Below the pieces are notes generated by a model that did no database searches, was not told the DNA's origin, and worked only from the letters and a program-made list of their open reading frames with translations. Of a DNA stretch of 61,684 bases, positions 26,367 to 33,650 are shown in pieces. The stretch is from Aidingimonas lacisalsi. GTDB taxonomy: Bacteria > Pseudomonadota > Gammaproteobacteria > Pseudomonadales > Halomonadaceae. The stretch is taken from contig NZ_VRYH01000011.1 in the NCBI RefSeq assembly GCF_008079445.1, positions 1 through 61,684 on the forward strand. Direction: 5' to 3'. A program made the position numbers and the translations under genes. The number at the start of each line of letters is the position of its first letter. Positions within the stretch are counted from its first letter, which is position 1.

Positions 26367-28082
26367 TTAGCTCCCTTGCTCCGCCAAAGTCGGCGTGTTG
26401 CACGGTCCGACATCAATGAACTCATCGGCAAGCGCAAGCACCTGCTCACGGTGGCTTACTACGATCAGGGTCTCAACGCGTGCTCTTAGCGTCTGCATGA
26501 GCTGAATCTCGCGGACACTATCCAGCGCTGCTGTGGGTTCATCAAGTATCATGGTGCGTGTGCCGCGCAGTAGAGCTCTGCCAATGGCGATGCGCTGCTG
26601 CTCTCCACCGGAAAGATTTCTTCCCTGTACGCCGACATCCCGATCCAGCACACCTTCGCCAGAGGTTTCACCGGCGATCCGTTTTAGATCCAGGAGTTCG
26701 ACGAGTGCCAGCAGCTCCTGGTCAGAGACGGGCTGAGGGTGCGCGTACAGTAAATTCTCGCGAACGCTACCGCTAAAAATCAGCGGCGCTTGGGGAACTA
26801 CGCTCACTTCGCCAAGGATGTCCTCCGGAGAAAGTTGGCGAACACTGACACCGTGGAAAAGGATCTCACCGGCCGCCTGAGGCTCGAGCCCCAGCAGGGT
26901 CCTCAACAGCGTGGACTTTCCGCTTCCGGATGGGCCGCGCACACCGTACATCTTGCCCGCCTGAATTTCCGCACTGAGCGGCATGGCGGAAGTGGCGTCA
27001 TCGGCGCGTAGGGTAACGTAACGTAGCGTGAATACAGGCTGCTGATGATCAAGGGTGATATCGGATGCGGCCTGGGGCTCGGTCGGCAGGTCGAGATACC
27101 TAAGGCCGTCACCGAGGGCGACGTAGTTCTTCTTGAGGTCGATCAACGCCGCCGCGATCATGACGAACGGGGAGGTGAGTTGAACCACATAGTTCGTGAT
27201 CATGATGAAATCGCCGACTTGATAACGCTGGCGTAGCGTTTCGCTGACGGTATAGAGCGTGAACCCACCCAGCACGAGGCCCACAGCGAGAACTTGTCCA
27301 CCCATCAAGCCGCTGAGCTTCGCATGGGTCCCGTATACCGTGTGAACGTAGGTGCGCAGATGCTGCTCGAGCGTGCGTTCTTCATGTTCAGCAGCGAGGT
27401 TGATCTTGATGTCGTACAGGGCGCGTAGGCGCTCCGCAAGGAATTCACTCAGTTGCGTATGCGTCTGGTAGAAGTTCTTGTGGATGCGGGTTGTCATATC
27501 GGCAATTCGGTAGGTCAGCACGAAGAGCACAACGATGGCCAGGATGAAGGCGACCGCGAAGGTAAGGTTGATCACCTGCCAGAGAATACCGAAGACGAAG
27601 CAGAGCTGGATGATCACAGGAGCGATGGTCCAGAAAATGGCGTGGTTGATCAGGCCAAAGCTGCTCATTGCGCGGTTCACATCCGCCATGACCACACCTG
27701 TATCGAGTTGATGCTGTGCTTGGTAAGGCAAGCGCAAGAGACGTCGCACAACACTCGAATAAACGGCCGCATCGCACCTGGCCATCACGTAGGAACTCGC
27801 GAGATTCTTTCCCCACTCCATCATGTTGCTCAACGTCCAGCCGACCGCATAGGCAGTAGCGAAGACATAGATCATGCCCACTACCGCCTCACCCGACTCC
27901 TCTACTAAGAGGTTGGTTGTCTGCCGTAGCAAATAGGGAACCGCTGCGCCCACCGCCGCTATGCTGATCATGAGCAGCAGCACCAGTATGAGATGGACAA
28001 AAAATCGCGGATAGCGTGAGCGGACCAGCTCGAGCCCGCGCCGATAGGTCGTCACATAGGATAATGGATACGTAGCTTTCAT
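26367..28082 (-). CDS. Lasso peptide ABC exporter (D protein)
   Basis: This is a 571-aa half-transporter. Residues 20-300 hold six hydrophobic spans of an ABC exporter membrane domain. The nucleotide-binding domain follows, with Walker A GPSGSGKST, signature LSGGEQQRIAIG and Walker B TMILDEPTAALDS. The McjD-like role is to pump mature lasso peptide out of the cell and give self-immunity. It starts 15 bp after the B gene and ends 4 bp before the cyclase, so it is translationally linked to both. Its presence suggests an antibacterial product. Confidence 0.93.
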   Translation of the reverse strand: MKATYPLSYVTTYRRGLELVRSRYPRFFVHLILVLLLMISIAAVGAAVPYLLRQTTNLLVEESGEAVVGMIYVFATAYAVGWTLSNMMEWGKNLASSYVMARCDAAVYSSVVRRLLRLPYQAQHQLDTGVVMADVNRAMSSFGLINHAIFWTIAPVIIQLCFVFGILWQVINLTFAVAFILAIVVLFVLTYRIADMTTRIHKNFYQTHTQLSEFLAERLRALYDIKINLAAEHEERTLEQHLRTYVHTVYGTHAKLSGLMGGQVLAVGLVLGGFTLYTVSETLRQRYQVGDFIMITNYVVQLTSPFVMIAAALIDLKKNYVALGDGLRYLDLPTEPQAASDITLDHQQPVFTLRYVTLRADDATSAMPLSAEIQAGKMYGVRGPSGSGKSTLLRTLLGLEPQAAGEILFHGVSVRQLSPEDILGEVSVVPQAPLIFSGSVRENLLYAHPQPVSDQELLALVELLDLKRIAGETSGEGVLDRDVGVQGRNLSGGEQQRIAIGRALLRGTRTMILDEPTAALDSVREIQLMQTLRARVETLIVVSHREQVLALADEFIDVGPCNTPTLAEQGS

Positions 28083-28097
28083 AGCTGGCTCTGTGAT

Positions 28098-28796
28098 CTA
28101 GATTTCAACGATCGGACACATTCTCTCGGGTAAGTTCGGGTCATCGCCTAGCACTTGTCCTCCGACTTCAACCCAAGCGTGTGATAAGAAATCGTACCGC
28201 TGAACTCCTATGCGGAACGTGGGACAGATACCGTGTGAAAGAAGTAGTCGTGACAGCGACATGGAATACTCCAGACACTCCACACGATAAGGTACCCAGA
28301 GTGCTACCTCTGCTATGGCTGCAGCAGCGCTCGCGCAAATTCGCTTGTGCTCACTGGATTCCGGCGGTAAGTATATCGAATCCGCGCGTGTCGCTTTTAA
28401 TGCACGCAGGCTATTCATCGCGGTGTGAAATCCCCTCGTCGATAGCAAAGCCTTCGTCCAAAGCAAAGTCTGCAGTACGCGAAGGCGTATCCCTTTAGCT
28501 GGGGCGGTCTGGTGGAATTGGCGAGCAAACCGCCACTCATAGTCGCCAATCCCATGCTCGCGTACGGACACTCTCCGGATCGTCTGCCGCTGGCTGGTGA
28601 GTTCGAGTATTCCCACGTCGAGCAGCGCCCGGACGACCTCTGACTGTTCACCACCCTCTATTAGTGCCGACTCAAGTTCTAGGCTGGTCGGTGCCTCAAG
28701 GACTACGTAACGGTCTGCTCGCTCATCAAGGATGATGAATTCACCGTTAAGTAGGACATAGTGAGCATATTGGCTAAACGTGGGATAAACCTCCAT
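28098..28796 (-). CDS. Lasso peptide B protein (leader recognition plus leader peptidase)
   Basis: This protein is taken from ATG 28796 (232 aa), with CGGAG upstream; an upstream ATG at 28871 has no ribosome site and lies in an intergenic hairpin. The first 85 residues (HYVLLNGEFIILDERADRYVVLE) form a PqqD-like leader-recognition domain. The C-terminal half is the transglutaminase-like peptidase with the expected triad: Cys in VECLEYS, His in SHAWVEV and Asp in LGDDP. It would bind the precursor's leader and cut it before the core. Both domains are fused, as is usual in proteobacteria. Confidence 0.9.
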   Translation of the reverse strand: MEVYPTFSQYAHYVLLNGEFIILDERADRYVVLEAPTSLELESALIEGGEQSEVVRALLDVGILELTSQRQTIRRVSVREHGIGDYEWRFARQFHQTAPAKGIRLRVLQTLLWTKALLSTRGFHTAMNSLRALKATRADSIYLPPESSEHKRICASAAAAIAEVALWVPYRVECLEYSMSLSRLLLSHGICPTFRIGVQRYDFLSHAWVEVGGQVLGDDPNLPERMCPIVEI

Positions 28797-28866
28797 GGCA
28801 TGGCTCCGTGGTTTGCTACGCAGAAGATGGCCGCACGCACAGGGCGGAACAGAGAGGTGATGATAT

Positions 28867-28893
28867 GGCATGCCGCACTGGGTACGGCATGCC
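28867..28893. promoter_or_regulatory. RNA hairpin between lasso precursor and B gene
   Basis: GGCATGCCG (28867-28875) pairs perfectly with CGGCATGCC (28885-28893) around a 9-nt loop. Intergenic hairpins after lasso precursor genes are known to stabilise the precursor message or reduce downstream transcription; that role here is inferred. Confidence 0.65.
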
Positions 28894-28896
28894 GGT

Positions 28897-28910
28897 GGGG
28901 CATTCGCCCC
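28897..28910. promoter_or_regulatory. Second short hairpin directly after the precursor stop
   Basis: GGGGC-ATTC-GCCCC at 28897-28910 lies immediately next to the stop codon at 28911-28913 and stacks on the larger hairpin next to it. There is no U-tract, so it is more likely a 3' stabiliser than a full terminator. Confidence 0.6.
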
Positions 28911-29060
28911 TTAGGACCATGGATCCCGGTAAACGGCATAGGTCCCCTCAATAATGGCACCGCCGCCTGTCCCGCGGATTGCACTGCTCGCTGTGAAGGT
29001 AGACGTCTTTTGACGTAGCACGCTGGGAAGGTGCTGCTTCACGATACTTTGCTTCAACAT
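28911..29060 (-). CDS. Lasso peptide precursor (A protein)
   Basis: This is a 49-aa peptide with a strong AAGGAG ribosome site at 29067-29072. The leader is MLKQSIVKQHLPSVLRQ followed by KTSTFTASSAIR. The most likely core is the last 20 residues, GTGGGAIIEGTYAVYRDPWS (28914-28973), which puts Gly at position 1 and Glu at 9 for a nine-residue ring and an 11-residue loop and tail. This leaves Ile at leader position -2 instead of the usual Thr. Starting at the third Gly-rich residue would give a seven-residue ring (GGGAIIE), which is less usual. It lies at the head of the A-B-D-C operon. Confidence 0.85.
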   Translation of the reverse strand: MLKQSIVKQHLPSVLRQKTSTFTASSAIRGTGGGAIIEGTYAVYRDPWS

Positions 29061-29111
29061 GTCTATCTCCTTGTATGGCTTTGTTTCAATTCCGACGTCG
29101 GCACCTATGAG

Positions 29112-29117
29112 GTTATC
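29112..29117 (-). promoter_or_regulatory. Candidate -10 box of the lasso operon
   Basis: On the minus strand GATAAC lies 19 nt after the lux box, so the box would cover about -33 to -52, as at LuxR-activated promoters. It matches TATAAT at four of six positions. Confidence 0.4.
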
Positions 29118-29136
29118 GGGCATGGTCAGATTGCGC

Positions 29137-29156
29137 GCCTATCCATCCGGATAGTC
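29137..29156. promoter_or_regulatory. Lux-box-like LuxR-binding site upstream of the lasso precursor
   Basis: GCCTATCCATCCGGATAGTC has the NNCT-N12-AGNN form and a fully palindromic CTATCC/GGATAG pair. It shares the core TCCATCCGG and flanks with the luxI site at 23752-23771, and lies 77 bp before the precursor start. The rest of the 29157-29431 gap shows no gene. Confidence 0.75.
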
Positions 29157-29431
29157 ATAGGCTGGCTTATACCCGCCTTCGGGCAACACTTGCTCTATCC
29201 CTGCGATCCATAACGTGTCCGCGACTTGCTAGCCTGCCAGCTAACAGCCAGTTATCGAGATCAGCCATGGAGAAGAGGGATAGGCTTGATTTAGTGCTAG
29301 ATAGTGAAGCGTGACTAGGTAGCGACTTATGAATTATTAAACTTCTTCTGGTCGGCTGTCGATGAATGTGGAGTTTGTTTGTCCATCTTGTCGATCTGCA
29401 CTTTGTCGCTGGGTATGGACGTTATTGCCGG

Positions 29432-30307
29432 TTAACATTCCTTTTCTCTCCATCTTTCTTGAGTAGTCAGAAGCAGGCCAATCACAATCAGCGCTGCTCC
29501 GATAAAATCCGTAGTGCGTAATGACTCACCCAGTACCAGGTAAGCGAGCAGGACGCCAAAAAACGGATTGAGAAGGTGATAAGTTGATGCCGTTGCGGCT
29601 CCGCTGATTCGAATAAGCACCAGCCAGAGACTCATTCCACCGATGGTGACGACCAGTACCAAATGCGCAACGGCAATCATCGTACTGGTAGAAGGCATGG
29701 CAATCGGCTGCCCGAACGCTAAGGCTATGGGCAGGAGTACTGTGGTCCCGGCAATGGACTGCCAGAAATTGGCTTGCAAGACGGGAAGGCCTGTTCCTCG
29801 GCCGCGAAAGAACACAGTGCCACTCGCGAAGGCAAGCATGCCTGCTGTGGCCATCAGGACTCCCCAGATATCGATTGTTATGCCGCTAGCAACCCCTGAG
29901 ATGACGACCACGCCAACCAAGCCTAGCGCCGCGCCGAGTAGCTTTATCGGTGAGAGTGGTTCTACACCCCACCATGCAGAAATCAATCCTGTAGCAAGCG
30001 GTGCGCAGCTCACAATAACGATAACGACCTGGGGCCGAACCGTTTGCAACGCAGCAAAACTCAACCCAAGATAGAGTGCGTTGTTAAGAACGCCGAGCAG
30101 CAGACCGTGGCTGATGGCGATGCGGTTATTTATGAATCCTCCGCTAATAAGGCAAACAGGAAGCATCAGTAGTGCGCTTAATAAGAACCGAATGGCTAGG
30201 AGAGTGAAAGGGTCGAAATCATCGAGCGCAACGGCTCCAGCAATGAATGCCGAACTCCAGATCATACTGAAAATAATGACTAAGCCGGCTAGCACAAGAT
30301 TGTTCAT
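29432..30307 (-). CDS. EamA/DMT-family inner-membrane transporter
   Basis: The 291-aa protein has about ten hydrophobic spans, beginning LVLAGLVIIFSMIWSSAFIAG and ending LRTTDFIGAALIVIGLLLTT. The duplicated EamA fold is clear. It is divergent from a LysR gene at 30707, with a 399-bp gap that must hold both promoters and in which I see no further gene. It lies downstream of nothing in the lasso operon, so any link to peptide export is speculative. A second pair of the same type lies at 20501-22533. Confidence 0.9.
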   Translation of the reverse strand: MNNLVLAGLVIIFSMIWSSAFIAGAVALDDFDPFTLLAIRFLLSALLMLPVCLISGGFINNRIAISHGLLLGVLNNALYLGLSFAALQTVRPQVVIVIVSCAPLATGLISAWWGVEPLSPIKLLGAALGLVGVVVISGVASGITIDIWGVLMATAGMLAFASGTVFFRGRGTGLPVLQANFWQSIAGTTVLLPIALAFGQPIAMPSTSTMIAVAHLVLVVTIGGMSLWLVLIRISGAATASTYHLLNPFFGVLLAYLVLGESLRTTDFIGAALIVIGLLLTTQERWREKEC

Positions 30308-30706
30308 TCAGCCTCCTACAAGCGGTAGCTTGCTTCCCGCCTATATCCTTTGGAGTACATGGTGGATGGGGGAGTGAAGGAATGGGAAATTAATTGTTTG
30401 ATATTCATAATCAGTTAGGCTGATTTTGAACGTTGATGAGCTATATGATCGGCTCTACTCTACTCTCTGGACTCATTCGTAGCTGGAATCCCAAGTGGTG
30501 GATCTGCTGAACGAGCTGCTGCACCAAGGCGGCCCCAGGGTAGCCAATACAGGACAAGTCTTTTCCTGTTGCGGCATGGCGCTCAGCACCTCAGGGTGGT
30601 GGACGAAGGAAAGTGATGATGGCCATGAACGGGTGTAAAACGAAAGAACTGGGTTCTTTACCAATCGGGTCATCGATAATTCGGTAATGATCGTGCGGAG
30701 TGTTAT

Positions 30707-31675
30707 ATGTTTGATTGTCAACCGTCACCCTTGGGCGATAGGCGTGTCACCCTTGAGCATCTGCGCGCTTTCGTACTTTTAGCCGAAGGCAAGGGATTTC
30801 AGCAGGCAGGTCTTCAGCTTTACCGCAGCCAGTCTGCTGTCACGCAAAGCTTAAAACGGCTGGAAGACATATTGGGGTGTAAGCTACTGGAACGTCGCCA
30901 AGGCCACATTATGGGCTTGACGGCAGACGGTGAACGATTTCTACCAGCCGCCAATGAGATTCTGACTCGAACGTCTGAGGCAGTGAGTGCCATGAAGCAA
31001 CCGGAAATTGCCGGACGCTTGCTTATTGGCGTTCCGGATGACTTCAAGGTTGTGGATCTCCATGATGCCATTTCTCGGTGTGCTGAGCTGAACCGAAATC
31101 TGCGTCTAGAAGTCGTCTCTGCGCTTTCTTCGCAACTACTCTACCAGATTGACAATAGTGGACTTGACCTCGTCATCCTAAAGTGCCTGGAAGATTTTGT
31201 ACCAAGCGATAAGCGCTGGAGGAGTCATCTGTTGCGGAGAGAACCGCTCCATTGGGTGGCTGCACAACGGCATGTTTTTGAAAGTATGTCTGAAGTACCA
31301 CTCGTCATCTTTCCTGATGGGTGTTGCTATAGGAGTGCAGCGCTTTCGGCATTGGATCGCAATGGTAAGCATGGGTACGGTGCCTATGTAAGCGCATCGT
31401 ATGAGAATATTCGTGCTGCCGTGTCGGCTGGCCTTGGTATCGGTGTTCTGCCCGCAAGTGCGCTTGCGAACGAACATATCATTCTAGGCAAGCAAGAAGG
31501 TTTTCCGGAATTACCCATGGTGGAACTCGTTATGATTCAAGCAACAGATAAGTACGCTACCAAGCAGTTGGCAGACTTTCTTGCCCATTCCGCAACTATG
31601 AATCCGCGAAACGTTAATGAATATAGTGATCATAATGTGTCAGCGGAATCCTCAAGTGCGGGCATTTTTGGCTGA
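30707..31675 (+). CDS. LysR-family transcriptional regulator
   Basis: This 322-aa protein starts at ATG 30707. The helix-turn-helix is VTLEHLRAFVLLAEGKGFQQ...SQSAVTQSLKRLEDILG, and an effector-binding domain follows (AGRLLIGVPDDFKVV). It probably controls the divergent EamA transporter. The C-terminal 20 residues are Ser/Asn-rich and unlikely to be structured. I see no LysR T-N11-A site that I would defend in the long intergenic gap. Confidence 0.9.
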   Translation: MFDCQPSPLGDRRVTLEHLRAFVLLAEGKGFQQAGLQLYRSQSAVTQSLKRLEDILGCKLLERRQGHIMGLTADGERFLPAANEILTRTSEAVSAMKQPEIAGRLLIGVPDDFKVVDLHDAISRCAELNRNLRLEVVSALSSQLLYQIDNSGLDLVILKCLEDFVPSDKRWRSHLLRREPLHWVAAQRHVFESMSEVPLVIFPDGCCYRSAALSALDRNGKHGYGAYVSASYENIRAAVSAGLGIGVLPASALANEHIILGKQEGFPELPMVELVMIQATDKYATKQLADFLAHSATMNPRNVNEYSDHNVSAESSSAGIFG

Positions 31676-31917
31676 GGTGAGGGTGTCAGTTACAGAGTTA
31701 TGTTTGTCTGGGCAATATGATTGAAAGTAGTTCGGTTTTGTCATTGCGATGTCATCGGTTCAGAGTCAGGCTCGTGTGAGGTGTTGTACAGTTCCCTTGC
31801 CACTTGTCCTTCAGCCGGTAGCTTTTTCTCTTGAGGGGGAGGACTGGTCGAGCGGTGCCGCAGGCACGCATTAGCCGAGCGTTCAAAAGTCGTGAGACGG
31901 TTCTGCAGGAGGTATGG

Positions 31918-32820
31918 GTGCCAGAGAAGTTCGTTGCTTTGGGTGGCAGGTCACTTTGGAGTCAGTCGATTGGCCCCGACCAGGGAGAGACGATTCTACT
32001 GGTTGCAGGCGCCAATGCATCAGCCCTGATGTGGCCGGATGAATTCGTCGATTTGCTCGTTTCCCAGGGATATCGCGTGATCCGATATGATCATCGCGAT
32101 ACAGGGCGCTCTACCTTCATGGCGTTTGATCAGGATCCCTACACCGTGGAGGACCTGGCGGCAGACGCTGTGTCGATTCTCGATGCGTGGGAAGCGGATA
32201 AGGTTCATTTTGTAGGTTTATCGATAGGCGCGACGTTAGGCCAAGTTCTTGCGCTGGATTATCCAGGCCGGCTAATGAGCCTGACGCTTATGTGTGGAGC
32301 GGCGCTTGATGTGGACTTCGTTGGCAATATTGCACGCGCCTTTTCAGGAGAGAGTTCGCCGGATGGTTTGCCCTTGCCCAATAAAGAGGTACTTGAAGCG
32401 CTTGCTGCGCGCGCAATCCCCTCCGGGAGCATGGAGGAAGAGCTGGATCGTCGCGTTAACGAGTGGAGGCTACTGTCAGGGGATCGGCTTGAATTTGACG
32501 AGTCAGATTTCCGGCTGCGTGAGCAATGTTGTATCGATCACGCCGGGACATGGGCGCAGCCTGGGAATCATGCGATGGCAACGCCTGTATCACTTCGTCG
32601 AGGGCAAGAATTAAGCAAGGTGGGCGTTCCCGCCTTGGTGATTCAAGGTTCTGAGGACCCACTTAACCCACCTCCCCATGGCAAACACATCGCAAACCTG
32701 CTGCCAAATGGCTGGCTGGTAGAAATTGACGGGCTTGGCCATTGTCTACCAAAGGCGTTGCTGCCGCGCATAGCCGATGAAATTGCCAATCATGCTGCGG
32801 GTGTTATTAAAGCGCTCTAA
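31918..32820 (+). CDS. Alpha/beta hydrolase
   Basis: I chose GTG 31918 (300 aa) because AGGAGG lies five bases upstream; the frame could extend to a TTG at 31831 without a better site. The fold is clear: LLVAGANASALMW, RVIRYDHRDTGRS, VHFVGLSIGATLGQVLA (nucleophile Ser in GLSIGA), VIQGSEDPLNPP (acid) and GLGHCLP (His). Similar proteins hydrolyse esters or lactones or act in polyketide-type pathways. Given the nearby LuxI, a lactonase role is conceivable but unsupported. It lies at the right end of the island. Confidence 0.85.
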   Translation: MPEKFVALGGRSLWSQSIGPDQGETILLVAGANASALMWPDEFVDLLVSQGYRVIRYDHRDTGRSTFMAFDQDPYTVEDLAADAVSILDAWEADKVHFVGLSIGATLGQVLALDYPGRLMSLTLMCGAALDVDFVGNIARAFSGESSPDGLPLPNKEVLEALAARAIPSGSMEEELDRRVNEWRLLSGDRLEFDESDFRLREQCCIDHAGTWAQPGNHAMATPVSLRRGQELSKVGVPALVIQGSEDPLNPPPHGKHIANLLPNGWLVEIDGLGHCLPKALLPRIADEIANHAAGVIKAL

Positions 32821-32975
32821 TGCTTGCGTGGGCGTTGCTCGCGGCGTAACGGCTGGTTACGGTAAGCTAAAGAGCACTGACGATGGCTAGTGTAACCAGT
32901 ACGGACGCAGGGACTACCGCATGGATGGCAGCCGCTCATTGCAACATGCCAGGTAGGGGCGGAAGCGTGCCAACC

Positions 32976-33299
32976 GGATCGCCATCAGCAATGCCCGCAT
33001 CCTTGCCGTGGACGACCGCCAGGTCACCCTGCGCGTCAAGGATTATCGCGACCGTGATCGACCCAAACGGCTCGTGCTCGCTGGCGAAGAGTTCGTGCGT
33101 CGCTTCCTTCTCCACGTCCTGCTCAAGGGGTTGATGCGGGTCCGTCACTACGGCTTTCTGGCCAATCGTTGCCGGCGACTCGACACCGACCTACACCTGC
33201 CCGCATTGCCGGCAACCGACACTGCGGGTGATCGGGACACTCAGCCCCGGGCGATCCCTGCACGGCCGACTAGACAACCACGGACCCAACGTTATCGAA
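32976..33299 (+). pseudogene. IS91-family transposase remnant (copy B)
   Basis: This shares the C-terminal transposase segment with 7755-8157 (VKDYRDRDRPKR, EFVRRFLLHVLLKG, RVRHYGFLANRC). It starts abruptly at 32976 and lacks 74 bp present in the other copy, the deletion falling between two GCCGGCGAC repeats. The reading frame is broken after the deletion. The 155 bp before it show nothing I recognise. Confidence 0.8.
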
Positions 33300-33622
33300 C
33301 ATGACCTAACGCTCTATTCACACAACGGACTCGACGAGTCGGCCCGCTTGCGGGTCGTGGCAACGCTCGTCCCGATGTTGGCTTTTGACCAATAGACGCG
33401 CTAGGTTGGGTTAAATCGGGTTCGAAAAGGGGTGAAAACATGGCCAATCTCACGGTCCGAACGCGACATCACAGGCCTGTACCCACGCGACCGGGTGCCT
33501 CCGGTTACGCTTCGGTCAATACAATACCCTATAGAAGCTGTGGTATCGCAGCCTGATGGGCGGCTTAGTCCAACAGGCATTTATCCGCCATGCTCTGCAC
33601 GGTGAAAAAATGCTGAACTGTT
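32976..33622. repeat. Long direct repeat, copy B (IS91 remnant plus attC)
   Basis: This copy repeats 7755-8476. The outer parts are almost identical, while the stretch from about 33380 to 33515 is diverged. It ends in the attC at 33568-33626. The two copies enclose about 24.5 kb. Confidence 0.85.
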
Positions 33623-33626
33623 AGCC
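33568..33626 (+). repeat. attC site of the IS91-remnant cassette (copy B)
   Basis: The left core is GTCCAAC (33568-33574) and the right core is GTTAGCC (33620-33626). The arms are gcatttatccgcc and ggtgaaaaaatgc. The left core is intact here, unlike copy A. Confidence 0.75.
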
Positions 33627-33650
33627 ACGGCAAACCTTTAAGGAGCATTC

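Noticed and set aside
26363-26449. Longer start for the lasso cyclase
   Set aside because: It would overlap the exporter gene by 83 bp and has no ribosome site, whereas ATG 26362 has AAGGGAG at eight bases.
28914-28967. Seven-residue ring core starting GGGAIIE, or a ring starting at Thr
   Set aside because: A seven-residue ring is rare and a Thr first residue is not typical; the Gly1-Glu9 reading fits better, though it needs Ile at leader position -2.
30308-30706. Possible small gene on the minus strand in the EamA-LysR gap
   Set aside because: The 82-aa frame has no recognisable motif and occupies the region needed for two divergent promoters.
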